NCBI GenBank assembly: GCA_016742295.1
Contig: JACVCA010000042.1
Coordinates: 1 to 8,479 of the forward strand
Length of the DNA: 8,479 bases
Direction of reading: 5' to 3'
Source: Alphaproteobacteria bacterium
GTDB taxonomy: Bacteria > Pseudomonadota > Alphaproteobacteria > JAGOMX01
Both the position numbers and the translations under genes were made by a program. The notes beneath the pieces are model-generated. The model had not been told where the DNA came from. It did not search any database and saw only the letters and a list, made by a program, of their open reading frames with translations. Each line of letters opens with the position of its first letter. Within the stretch, counting starts at the first letter, position 1. Below are positions 1 through 6,623 of this stretch, one piece after another.

Positions 1-1196
1 TGGAAGTCATGGTAAGTGTCATCCGGGTGTTCTCGTAAAGCTTTGACTTGTTGCGCGGCTGTTATTGTATAGGTGATAATTGCACAGGCTGCAATTGTAT
101 TTGCCACTTGGCTCGCTGCTGTTGTAATGGCATCAGCTACCGTTGCCTCAGGCAGAGAGGAGAGTGCTTTTAGCCCGCTACGATATAAAGGGTCACGCTC
201 GACACGCTTGATAATTCGATCCATCATTGAGACTGCCTCAAGTGGATATTGTCCACTTGCAGATTCTGCAGACAGCATAACTGCATCAGCTCCCTCATAA
301 ACAGCGGTCGCCACATCTGAAGCTTCCGCCCGGGTTGGTGAAGGATTTTGTATCATTGACTCCAGCATTTGCGTAGCCACAATAACAGGTTTTCCGGCAA
401 GACGGCATGCTCGAAGAATATGTTTCTGTACACTGGGAACTTCTTCAGGGTCCATTTCAACTCCTAGATCACCGCGTGCAACCATAATACCGTCTGAGAG
501 CCCCACAATGGTGGTTAGATGTTCAATAGCCAAAGGTTTTTCAAGCTTTGAGATAATTTTAGCCCTACCCTGGATAATTTGCTTTGCCTCTTCAATATCT
601 TCAGGTTTTTGTACAAATGACAGAGCTATAATGTCCATGCCAAGTTCAAGACCAAATGTTAAATCATGACGGTCCTTTTCAGTTAAAGAAGAAATCGGCA
701 AAGATACACCTGGAACATTCAACCCTTTGTTATTTGATAAAATTCCCCCAATCATAACAGTTGTTTGAGCGTAGTCAGCCCCACATTTTATAACTCTTAA
801 GCGAATTTTTCCATCATCCAGCAACAAGTCGACCCCTACTCTGAGGGCTGCAAATATTTCAGGGTGAGGCAATTGTACGCGGCTTACATCACCCACTGCA
901 TCTACAAAGTCAAGGCGAAATTCCTGGCCCGCCATGAGTTCAATTGAATCAGATTTAAATTTTCCAACTCGAAGCTTAGGCCCTTGTAAATCCATTAAAA
1001 TTGCAATTGGATACGCGCATTTCTTCTCAAGACCCCGGATCGCATTATATGATTTCAAATGGTCTTCATGAGTCCCATGAGAAAAGTTAAGACGAAAAAC
1101 ATCCACCCCGGCTACGAAAAGTTTTTCGATCATCTCAGGGGTAGAACTCGCAGGTCCGAGTGTTGCTACAATCTTGGTATTCCGCTGCCGTCGCAT
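1..1196 (-). CDS. pyk: Pyruvate kinase, 3' end cut by window edge
   Basis: Catalyses the last ATP-forming step of glycolysis, phosphoenolpyruvate + ADP to pyruvate + ATP, in the cytoplasm. I translated it by hand from the ATG at 1196; the frame is open to position 3, giving 398 residues. Family enzymes are usually about 470-480 residues, so roughly 80 C-terminal residues lie outside the window. Visible motifs are KIVATLGPAS (8-17), RLNFSHG (35-41; R35, N37 and S39 match nucleotide/K+ site residues), LMDLQGPKLRVG (67-78), the active-site block IISKLEKP with catalytic Lys at residue 217, VARGDLGVE, and ATQMLESMIQNPSPTRAE followed by AVMLSAESASGQYP. A Shine-Dalgarno-like AAGGAT lies about 9 nt before the ATG. 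The transporter gene ends 24 bp upstream in the same direction, so co-transcription is likely. No frameshift was seen in the segments checked codon by codon. Confidence 0.97.
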   Translation of the reverse strand, partial: MRRQRNTKIVATLGPASSTPEMIEKLFVAGVDVFRLNFSHGTHEDHLKSYNAIRGLEKKCAYPIAILMDLQGPKLRVGKFKSDSIELMAGQEFRLDFVDAVGDVSRVQLPHPEIFAALRVGVDLLLDDGKIRLRVIKCGADYAQTTVMIGGILSNNKGLNVPGVSLPISSLTEKDRHDLTFGLELGMDIIALSFVQKPEDIEEAKQIIQGRAKIISKLEKPLAIEHLTTIVGLSDGIMVARGDLGVEMDPEEVPSVQKHILRACRLAGKPVIVATQMLESMIQNPSPTRAEASDVATAVYEGADAVMLSAESASGQYPLEAVSMMDRIIKRVERDPLYRSGLKALSSLPEATVADAITTAASQVANTIAACAIITYTITAAQQVKALREHPDDTYHDF

Positions 1197-1220
1197 AACT
1201 TTTTTATCCTTAACTCCCGG

Positions 1221-2138
1221 TTAATTACCTTTACGTTCATCTTGACGTGCAATGACGATGCTTACAAGAATAAGGAGGGCGCCTATAAGTTCTAACAGCC
1301 CTACTGCCTCTTTGAAAATAACCCAGCCAAGTAAAGCAGCGACAACAGGAGAAATTAAGAGCACCACTGAAATAAAGGCTGCACTTAAATGTCCCATTGC
1401 ATAAGCGAGGAGTCCTTGCCCCGCCACATGGACCAAGATTGCAAGTCCTAAAATCCCAATCCAATCATTAAGGGTAGAAGGAATGAGGCTTTCAGAGCTT
1501 CCCAAGGTACAAGCAAGCAAGATCCACATATTGAAGAAAGTTGTCCAAAACATAATAACTGGAGTCCCGAGGCGGTGACGTAATTGTTTGAGGACCAAGA
1601 TATAAGCTGCATAGCCCACCGCTGAGAATAAGGCAAATAAATCGCCCCACACATGAATAATGTTGAGTTGTATACTTTCACCTGTCAAAATTGTTGAACC
1701 TGTCAACGCAATTAAAATTGCCCCTACAAACGTTAAACTTGGCCTCTTTGCGTAAAACATCCATATTAAAAGGGGCACAAAAAAAGGTGTAAAGTTATTA
1801 AAAAGGGTCGCATTCACAATTGTTGTAAGATCAAGTGCCCAATGCCAACTCATAAGGTCAAGTGCAAAAAACAAACCTGCAAGTGCGAATAACAGGTACT
1901 CATTTTTGACAGGTATTTGATGATTTTTAGGTTTTTTTTGTTCATCGCGTCTCATCCAGATCCATAAAAAAGGTAGAGCAAAGAAAACTCTATAAAATGC
2001 TGTCGAAATAGGCCCAAGATCTGTAAGCCGCACAAAAATTGGCGAAGCTCCCAATAGAATCGCCCCTCCGACCGCTATAAAAAGTGGGGATGAAAATTTA
2101 AGATTTTTAAACTTCGTGGTGATTTTTTTTGTAGTCAT
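1221..2138 (-). CDS. EamA/DMT-superfamily permease, substrate unknown
   Basis: Predicted inner-membrane transporter of 305 residues with about ten hydrophobic helices in two halves. EamA repeat 1 spans about residues 18-151, including the family-like segment LGPISTAFYR at 41-50. EamA repeat 2 spans about 165-298, with SPVVAALLGW and the following FKEAVG turn (roughly 263-280). The family exports or imports small metabolites such as amino acids, nucleotide sugars or S-adenosylmethionine; nothing here fixes the substrate. I chose the ATG at 2138 because AAGGA sits 6 nt upstream. An in-frame TTG at 2174 would add 12 residues but has no ribosome-binding site and breaks the usual family N-terminus. 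The gene sits 24 bp upstream of pyk and divergent from gapR. It is intact. Confidence 0.9.
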   Translation of the reverse strand: MTTKKITTKFKNLKFSSPLFIAVGGAILLGASPIFVRLTDLGPISTAFYRVFFALPFLWIWMRRDEQKKPKNHQIPVKNEYLLFALAGLFFALDLMSWHWALDLTTIVNATLFNNFTPFFVPLLIWMFYAKRPSLTFVGAILIALTGSTILTGESIQLNIIHVWGDLFALFSAVGYAAYILVLKQLRHRLGTPVIMFWTTFFNMWILLACTLGSSESLIPSTLNDWIGILGLAILVHVAGQGLLAYAMGHLSAAFISVVLLISPVVAALLGWVIFKEAVGLLELIGALLILVSIVIARQDERKGN

Positions 2139-2186
2139 GATGTATCCTTTTATGAATATATAATCAAGTTGCAATCCGAAGTCGAG
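2139..2186 (-). promoter_or_regulatory. Possible promoter and strong RBS of the EamA gene
   Basis: On the minus strand, TCGACT followed after 17 nt by TATATA gives a 4/6 plus 4/6 match to a sigma-70 promoter ending close to the gene. The Shine-Dalgarno AAAAGGA lies 6 nt before the ATG at 2138 and is what decides this start. The RBS is clear; the promoter call is weak. Confidence 0.35.
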
Positions 2187-2197
2187 CTCGCTATGGT
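2169..2197 (+). promoter_or_regulatory. Possible gapR promoter
   Basis: TTGCAA (2169-2174) and TATGGT (2192-2197) are 17 bp apart, each matching the sigma-70 consensus at 4 of 6 positions. They would give a leader of about 38 nt before gapR. The site overlaps the divergent transporter promoter region. A GANTC site (GATTC, 2224-2228) lies in the leader. Pattern match only. Confidence 0.35.
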
Positions 2198-2241
2198 GTT
2201 TTTCATATATCCTTTTAATTTAAGATTCCCGGAGAAACACA

Positions 2242-2520
2242 ATGACTGATATTGGTGGAATTTCAAGTAATCACTTACGCCAATTTATTGAGAGAATTGA
2301 ACGTCTAGAAGAAGACAAAAGTGTTGTTAGCGAAGATATCCGTGAAGTTTATGCAGAAGCCAAAGCCAACGGCTTTGATGCCAAAATCATGCGTCAAGTC
2401 ATTAAGCTGCGCAAAATGGATTCTGCTGAACGCAGCGAAGGCGAAGTGCTTTTAAACCTTTACTTAAGTGCGTTAGGAATGGCAGAACCCGTAGGTTCCG
2501 AGGAAGAGCTTAACAGCTAG
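2242..2520 (+). CDS. gapR: GapR-family nucleoid protein (DUF2312)
   Basis: A 92-residue cytoplasmic DNA-binding protein. In Caulobacter, GapR binds AT-rich overtwisted DNA as an oligomer, stimulates type II topoisomerases ahead of replication forks and transcription, and is needed for normal growth; the same role is inferred here. The sequence matches the family almost end to end: LRQFIERIERLEEDK (12-26) opens the first long helix, SEDIREVYAEAKANGFD (30-46) is the hallmark motif, and IMRQVIKLRKMD (49-60) continues the basic DNA-binding region. A final helix with LNLYLSALGM (71-80) and an acidic tail follow. GGAG lies 7 nt before the ATG. The gene is divergent from the transporter-pyk pair and converges with the next gene, the stop codons being only about 10 bp apart. 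As I recall it, DUF2312 genes often lie near pyk in other alphaproteobacteria, which supports the call. Confidence 0.94.
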   Translation: MTDIGGISSNHLRQFIERIERLEEDKSVVSEDIREVYAEAKANGFDAKIMRQVIKLRKMDSAERSEGEVLLNLYLSALGMAEPVGSEEELNS

Positions 2521-2539
2521 CCCCTCTACCCTAGAGTGG
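2521..2539. terminator. Weak hairpin between convergent gapR and membrane gene
   Basis: CTCTA (2524-2528) pairs with TAGAG (2532-2536) around a 3-nt loop, and an outer CC/GG pair can form beyond one mismatch. It lies at the stop codons of the two convergent genes. There is no T-tract on either side, so it is a poor intrinsic terminator and may be chance. Confidence 0.2.
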
Positions 2540-3427
2540 AGGAATGGCCTGTTGGTGCTCTATAGCCCTTTCTTTATCTCCTACTTTCAAGACAACCTCC
2601 TTATAGACATAAGATATTGCAGCTGGAACCAGAAGTATTACATAATAAGATAATGTAATACTTATCAGAATAAACACAACTGGGGTGATCAATGAATCAA
2701 CAGTCCAAGGCATAAATAACCTTACTGCTGCTTGTAAAACACTTTGAAAAATTGCTGATGAGAGATTAACGAAGATTGGAATCCCTAGCAAAAATAAGGT
2801 ATTATGTTTTGTTTGTCGAATAGATGTTTTAAGATTAGACCCACGATCTAAGGCAACATTAAGGCTCACAAATGAAAAACGTGCATATAGGAAACATAAA
2901 AGGCCCACTAATACTATAACCTCTATACCTCCTCCAATAATTGCAATAGTATTTACGGCTACAGATTTTAGAAATACCGTCAAGCCATAAAGGACTAGGC
3001 CAAGGATTCCTGCTAAAAATATTACGCCTACAAAAGCACTCATCATTTTCAGGTGAGCAATAAAAAAATTAAGTTCCCGGGTTGCAAACATGCGTCTTAA
3101 ATACTTGCGATCAATCTCTTCATTCAAAAGCGCTCGCCGAAACAGAGAAACATAAAATGGACATACTGTAAGCCCAATTCCTCCTACAAACAAAATTATC
3201 CAAACGCTAACCAATATAAGGGAGCGGTTCAACAAGTTGAGAATATCCCCTGACGTATTAAAGAACCCACCCCCTATAAATATCGAAGTAAAACTCGCCA
3301 AGAACCCCATACAAATTATCAAAAAAAATAATGCTGTTTTCAAAGCCAAAGGCAAAAAGACCCAAAAATTTTGGATTGTAAAGCGATGCGCTTGCTTTAA
3401 AGTAGCTATAAATGAGGGACTTTCCAT
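2531..3427 (-). CDS. Six-helix inner-membrane protein, function unknown
   Basis: I do not recognise this 298-residue protein. Hydrophobic segments at about 28-54, 70-94, 128-152, 160-185, 210-232 and 244-275 suggest six membrane helices; the ends are hydrophilic and no cleavable signal peptide is apparent. A short motif YARFSFVSLNVALD (181-194) followed by a polar turn, KTSIRQTKHN (200-209), is reminiscent of uncharacterised bacterial membrane proteins with an arf-x-lPaa-xx-ra pattern. That resemblance is from memory and gives no function. AGAGGA lies 8 nt before the ATG, a convincing start. It appears to be a single-gene unit with its own extended -10 promoter upstream, and it converges with gapR. 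An insertion or folding factor, a transporter subunit or an envelope protein are all possible; none is supported over the others. Confidence 0.8.
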   Translation of the reverse strand: MESPSFIATLKQAHRFTIQNFWVFLPLALKTALFFLIICMGFLASFTSIFIGGGFFNTSGDILNLLNRSLILVSVWIILFVGGIGLTVCPFYVSLFRRALLNEEIDRKYLRRMFATRELNFFIAHLKMMSAFVGVIFLAGILGLVLYGLTVFLKSVAVNTIAIIGGGIEVIVLVGLLCFLYARFSFVSLNVALDRGSNLKTSIRQTKHNTLFLLGIPIFVNLSSAIFQSVLQAAVRLFMPWTVDSLITPVVFILISITLSYYVILLVPAAISYVYKEVVLKVGDKERAIEHQQAIPPL

Positions 3428-3685
3428 AAGATTTTTCCTCTTTTGTTAAAATCATATTTTGCCATAGCAGCTATAAAAAAACTATTATTTTATTTAAGGA
3501 CTTATTTTTTCACATTAATTATAGCAGCTCTCCCTATTCGTCATATCCATCTTCGATAAGATGATAAATAGAGGTACGAAGATCATGCAAATGTGAGGAT
3601 GACTTCCTACCAGAACTAAATGTATTCTTTTGAACGTTATAACTATTTTACAGGAAGGAACTAATATCAAAATAATGTAAGAAAT
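3428..3685. other. Non-coding gap between membrane gene and groEL terminator
   Basis: No open frame here looks like a gene. Beyond the promoter above it holds an 11-nt palindrome ATAGC-A-GCTAT (3464-3474), and a 6-bp hairpin CATCTT/AAGATG with a CGAT loop (3548-3563) upstream of the promoter. The hairpin could instead pair ATCTTCG (3549-3555) with CGAAGAT (3577-3583). I find no tRNA or known small-RNA signature. Confidence 0.6.
3518..3526 (-). promoter_or_regulatory. Extended -10 promoter of the membrane-protein gene
   Basis: Reading the minus strand, TGCTATAAT is a perfect extended -10 element (TGnTATAAT). No good -35 hexamer lies 16-18 bp upstream, as is common for extended -10 promoters. 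Transcription would start near 3511, giving an 84-nt leader. The AGCTGCTAT overlapping this element occurs again 57 bp downstream in that leader. Confidence 0.5.
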
Positions 3686-3720
3686 AAAAAAAGCCGCGCT
3701 TTTTATGGCGCGACTTTTTT
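3686..3720 (-). terminator. Intrinsic terminator of groESL
   Basis: A 7-bp GC-rich stem, GCCGCGC (3693-3699) against GCGCGAC (3708-3714) with one G-U pair, has an 8-nt loop and is flanked by seven A on the left and six T on the right. On the minus strand it ends in a T7 run and lies 20 bp past the groEL stop. The flanking tracts make it formally bidirectional. Confidence 0.9.
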
Positions 3721-3740
3721 ACAAAACTTATAAGGAGAAA

Positions 3741-5378
3741 TTAGTAAGGCATCCCTCCACCCATGCCAGCTTGCTGCGCCATCATGTTATCTTTCTCATC
3801 TGGTATTTCAGCAACCATAGCCTCAGTTGTAATGAGCAATCCACCAATGGATGCTGCATCCTGCAGCGCTGTTCTTACAACCTTAGTTGGATCAATGATA
3901 CCAGCTTTAATCATGTCACAATAAACCCCATTTTGGGCATCATAGCCAAAATTAGGATCTTTGCTGTCTTTAAGCTTGCCAGCAACAACGGCCCCATCTT
4001 CGCCCGCATTGTCAGCGATTTGTCGTACAGGAGACTGTAAGGCACGACGTATAATGCTGACACCAACTCTTTGATCTTCATTTTCGACTTTCAAGTTATC
4101 TAAAACATGTGCGGCATAAAGAAGCGCCACGCCACCGCCAGGTACAACCCCTTCTTCAACAGCTGCGCGGGTTGCATTCATAGCATCTTCGACGCGATCT
4201 TTGCGTTCTTTCACCTCAGTTTCAGTTGCTCCGCCTACATGAAGAACAGCAACACCACCTGAAAGCTTCGCAAGACGTTCTTGCAATTTCTCACGGTCAT
4301 AATCGGAAGAAGTTTCTTCTACTTGAGCGCGAATTTGCTTACAGCGAGCTTCAATACTTTCTTTTGAACCTGCACCATTTACAATTGTCGTATTATCTTT
4401 ATTAATGACAATCTTCTTAGCAGTTCCAAGCATCTCAATTGTTGTATTTTCAAGCTTGATCCCAACTTCTTCTGATATTACCTGCCCATTTGTTAAAACA
4501 GCAATATCATCAAGCATTGCTTTGCGACGATCACCAAAACCTGGCGCTTTAACCGCTGCAACCTTTAGTCCACCGCGCAATTTGTTGACAACTAGCGTTG
4601 CCAAGGCTTCACCTTCAACGTCTTCTGCAATAATCACCAAAGGACGGCCTGATTGAGCCACTTTTTCAAGGACCGGGAGCATAGCTTGAAGACCGGTAAG
4701 CTTTTTCTCATGAATCAAGATATAGGGGTTATCAAGCTCGCACACCATCTTCTCTTGATTGGTTACGAAGTATGAAGATAAATACCCCCGATCAAACTGC
4801 ATCCCTTCAACCACTTCAAGTTCAGTATCAAGAGATTTAGCCTCTTCAACAGTGATCACTCCTTCTTTGCCAACTTTTTCCATAGCTTCGGAAATCATTC
4901 GGCCAATTTCAGCTTCACCATTGGCTGAAATCGTCCCTACCTGCGTAATTTCTTCCGAAGTTGAAACAGTTTTGGAGCGCTTTTTAAGCTCAGCAATGAC
5001 GGCGCCTGAAGCCGCATCAATTCCCCGTTTTAGGTCCATAGGGTTCAGGCCGGCAGCAACTGCCTTTAATCCTTCTCGGATAATAGTCTGCGCGAGTACT
5101 GTGGCAGTTGTTGTCCCGTCACCAGCTATATCATTAGTTTTACTGGCAACTTCGCGCACCATTTGCGCACCCATATTTTCAAATTTGTCTTCTAGCTCGA
5201 TTTCTTTGGCAACTGATACCCCGTCTTTTGTGATGCGAGGAGAACCAAAAGATTTTGATATAACGACATTTCGCCCTTTTGGACCGAGCGTTACCTTAAC
5301 GGCATTTGCAAGTGTATCAACGCCGCGCAACATACGTGTGCGAGCATCAGTCGAAAAAAGTACTTGTTTTGCTGACAT
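3741..5378 (-). CDS. groEL: Chaperonin GroEL (Cpn60), large subunit
   Basis: Forms the double seven-membered ring that, capped by GroES, folds cytoplasmic proteins in an ATP-driven cycle. The 545-residue length is normal. Key ATP-site features are present: TLGPKGRNV (30-38), TKDGVSVAK (50-58) with D52, and GDGTTTA (86-92) with D87. VEDAMNATRA carries the catalytic Asp equivalent to E. coli D398, and the Cpn60 signature AAVEEGVVPGGG follows. The C-terminus ends GMGGGMPY, a short version of the usual Gly-Gly-Met repeat tail; this should leave folding activity but gives a less extended floor to the cavity. AGGAG lies 8 nt before the ATG. groES is 34 bp upstream and a terminator lies directly downstream, so the two genes form a closed operon. 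Confidence 0.99.
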   Translation of the reverse strand: MSAKQVLFSTDARTRMLRGVDTLANAVKVTLGPKGRNVVISKSFGSPRITKDGVSVAKEIELEDKFENMGAQMVREVASKTNDIAGDGTTTATVLAQTIIREGLKAVAAGLNPMDLKRGIDAASGAVIAELKKRSKTVSTSEEITQVGTISANGEAEIGRMISEAMEKVGKEGVITVEEAKSLDTELEVVEGMQFDRGYLSSYFVTNQEKMVCELDNPYILIHEKKLTGLQAMLPVLEKVAQSGRPLVIIAEDVEGEALATLVVNKLRGGLKVAAVKAPGFGDRRKAMLDDIAVLTNGQVISEEVGIKLENTTIEMLGTAKKIVINKDNTTIVNGAGSKESIEARCKQIRAQVEETSSDYDREKLQERLAKLSGGVAVLHVGGATETEVKERKDRVEDAMNATRAAVEEGVVPGGGVALLYAAHVLDNLKVENEDQRVGVSIIRRALQSPVRQIADNAGEDGAVVAGKLKDSKDPNFGYDAQNGVYCDMIKAGIIDPTKVVRTALQDAASIGGLLITTEAMVAEIPDEKDNMMAQQAGMGGGMPY

Positions 5379-5412
5379 AATAATATCTCCTAACTTATCC
5401 GCTTAAGCTTTG

Positions 5413-5718
5413 TTATTTTGATGATTTGGAACCTGAAACGATTCCTAAGATATCCGATTCTTTCAAGATAAGAAAATCTTCCCCATCGAGCTTAATTTCT
5501 GTACCTGACCATTTTGCGAACAAAACGCGGTCACCAGCCTTAACGTCGAGAGGATGAATTTTCCCGCTATCATCACGTGTACCATTACCAACTGCAATGA
5601 TTTCAGCTTCGATAGGTTTTTCTTTTGCGGTTTCTGGGATAATAATTCCGCCAGCAGTTTTTTCTTCCTGCTCAATTCTACGAGCAAGAACACGATCATA
5701 TAATGGTCTAAAAGTCAT
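5413..5718 (-). CDS. groES: Co-chaperonin GroES (Cpn10)
   Basis: A seven-membered ring lid for GroEL. The 101-residue protein starts MTFRPLYDRVLARR, the Cpn10 opening, followed by the mobile loop around KTAGGIIIPETAKEKP (20-35), whose GGIII (23-27) contains the hydrophobic patch that docks on GroEL. GDRVLFAKWSGTEIKLDGEDF and the terminal ESDILGIV strand complete the barrel. The last residues, SGSKSSK, extend a few positions past the usual end. GGAG lies 8 nt before the ATG. It is the first gene of the groESL operon, which has its own promoter. Confidence 0.98.
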   Translation of the reverse strand: MTFRPLYDRVLARRIEQEEKTAGGIIIPETAKEKPIEAEIIAVGNGTRDDSGKIHPLDVKAGDRVLFAKWSGTEIKLDGEDFLILKESDILGIVSGSKSSK

Positions 5719-5778
5719 TTTTATTTCTCCATCTTAATGTTAATGACTAGAGAAGATTCTCCAAAAGAGCCTAAAGAA

Positions 5779-5786
5779 TAGCACTC
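5779..5786 (-). promoter_or_regulatory. Isolated CIRCE-like half-site in the groES leader
   Basis: The minus strand reads GAGTGCTA, equal to eight of nine bases of the right arm of the HrcA operator CIRCE (TTAGCACTC-N9-GAGTGCTAA). It is about 11 nt after the predicted start of transcription, where CIRCE normally sits. The left arm nine bases upstream is not recognisable. It may be a decayed operator or chance. Confidence 0.3.
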
Positions 5787-5804
5787 TGTGAAGAAATACA
5801 TCTT

Positions 5805-5833
5805 TTTGTACCGCTTCTCATACTTGTGGTCAA
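5805..5833 (-). promoter_or_regulatory. groESL promoter
   Basis: On the minus strand TTGACC (5828-5833, 5/6 match to -35) and TACAAA (5805-5810, 4/6 match to -10) are exactly 17 bp apart. Transcription would start near 5797 and leave a leader of about 79 nt. The -35 reads CTTGACC, so it also contains the CTTG core of heat-shock sigma-32 promoters, but the -10 is not a good sigma-32 match. Confidence 0.65.
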
Positions 5834-5887
5834 GAAAATTGTGTATCTTAGGCTAAAATAATCTTGTAGCAATCACCCTAAAATCCG

Positions 5888-5915
5888 AAAAAAAAGCGCT
5901 CTAAAGCGACTTTTT
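5888..5915 (-). terminator. Intrinsic terminator of rpsD
   Basis: On the minus strand CGCT-TTAG-AGCG forms a 4-bp stem with a tetraloop. It extends past one mismatch through a G-U pair into A-T pairs and is followed by eight T. It begins about 24 bp after the rpsD stop. The A-tract on the other side would let it work in both directions. Confidence 0.7.
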
Positions 5916-5938
5916 CTGCCCTAGGTTTTATGGAAGCA

Positions 5939-6553
5939 TTAGCGTGAATAGTATTCGACGACTAGATTGGGTTCCATTTGAACAGGATAAGGAACATCTG
6001 CAAGAGAAGGAGCACGTAAATATCTGCCCTTCATCTTCTTGTGGTCGACTTCCATATAATCAGGCAACTCACGTTCATGTGATTGTATTGCTTCAAGTAC
6101 AATAGGGTTATCATGCATCGCTTGACGCAATTCAATTTCATCCCCATCTTTCACAGCGTAAGAAGGAATATTAACGCGCCTACCATTAACTCGTATATGA
6201 CCATGATTCACAACTTGACGTGCAGCAAAAGGTGTAGGCACAAACTTCATACGGTAGACAACTGCATCTAAACGGCGCTCAAGAAGTGCTATAAGGTTCT
6301 CCCCTGTATCGCCTCTGCGGCGGTTTGCCTCAAGAAATAGATTTCGAAATTGGCGTTCACTAATGTTTCCATAATATCCCTTTAGCTTTTGCTTAGCGGC
6401 CAGCTGAATACCGTAGTCTGATAACTTACGAGGCTTTTGACCATGCTGACCAGGTCCATAATTGCGCTTATTTGCAGGGCTTTTAGGGCGTCCCCATAAG
6501 TTACACTTCAAACGGCGATCAATCTTGTACTTTGATTCTATACGCTTTGTCAT
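5939..6553 (-). CDS. rpsD: 30S ribosomal protein S4
   Basis: Primary 16S rRNA-binding protein that nucleates 30S assembly and contributes to decoding accuracy. The 204-residue length and opening MTKRIESKYKIDRRL followed by NLWGRPKSP are typical of alphaproteobacterial S4. The N-terminal domain (about 1-92) has GPGQHGQ (33-39) and KQKLKGYYGNIS (54-65). It has a single Cys (17), so the zinc-binding four-Cys form is excluded. The S4 RNA-binding domain (about 93-157) contains the signature LDAVVYRMKFVPTPFAARQV (95-114) and the HGHIRVNGRRV loop (117-127). The Shine-Dalgarno is modest (GAGGACGGA, rather far from the ATG), but the family start leaves little doubt. Its own promoter and terminator suggest a single-gene transcript. 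Confidence 0.98.
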   Translation of the reverse strand: MTKRIESKYKIDRRLKCNLWGRPKSPANKRNYGPGQHGQKPRKLSDYGIQLAAKQKLKGYYGNISERQFRNLFLEANRRRGDTGENLIALLERRLDAVVYRMKFVPTPFAARQVVNHGHIRVNGRRVNIPSYAVKDGDEIELRQAMHDNPIVLEAIQSHERELPDYMEVDHKKMKGRYLRAPSLADVPYPVQMEPNLVVEYYSR

Positions 6554-6595
6554 TTATCTTAATTCCGTCCTCAACTTGATTTTTATTGTCTCACA

Positions 6596-6623
6596 GATAT
6601 AATGATTTTAGCTCGTTTGTCAA
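6596..6623 (-). promoter_or_regulatory. rpsD promoter
   Basis: On the minus strand a perfect -35 TTGACA (6618-6623) is followed after 16 bp by TATATC (6596-6601), a 4/6 match to -10. Transcription would begin near 6589, giving a leader of about 36 nt, suitable for a strongly expressed ribosomal protein gene. Confidence 0.7.

Noticed and set aside
2139..2174. Upstream TTG start for the EamA transporter
   Set aside because: No Shine-Dalgarno before 2174, whereas the ATG at 2138 has AAGGA at ideal spacing.
3258..3455. 65-codon minus-strand frame overlapping the membrane-protein start
   Set aside because: It is a frame-shifted shadow of the real gene, which has the better ribosome-binding site and membrane-helix pattern.
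4759..5406. 215-codon plus-strand frame opposite groEL
   Set aside because: It is fully antisense to a conserved groEL and Ser/Thr/Pro-rich, as expected for a mirror frame; no start signal.
5750..5761. Palindrome GAGAA-GA-TTCTC in the groES leader as an operator
   Set aside because: Arms are only five bases and match no operator I know; part of it is already considered in the leader-hairpin finding.
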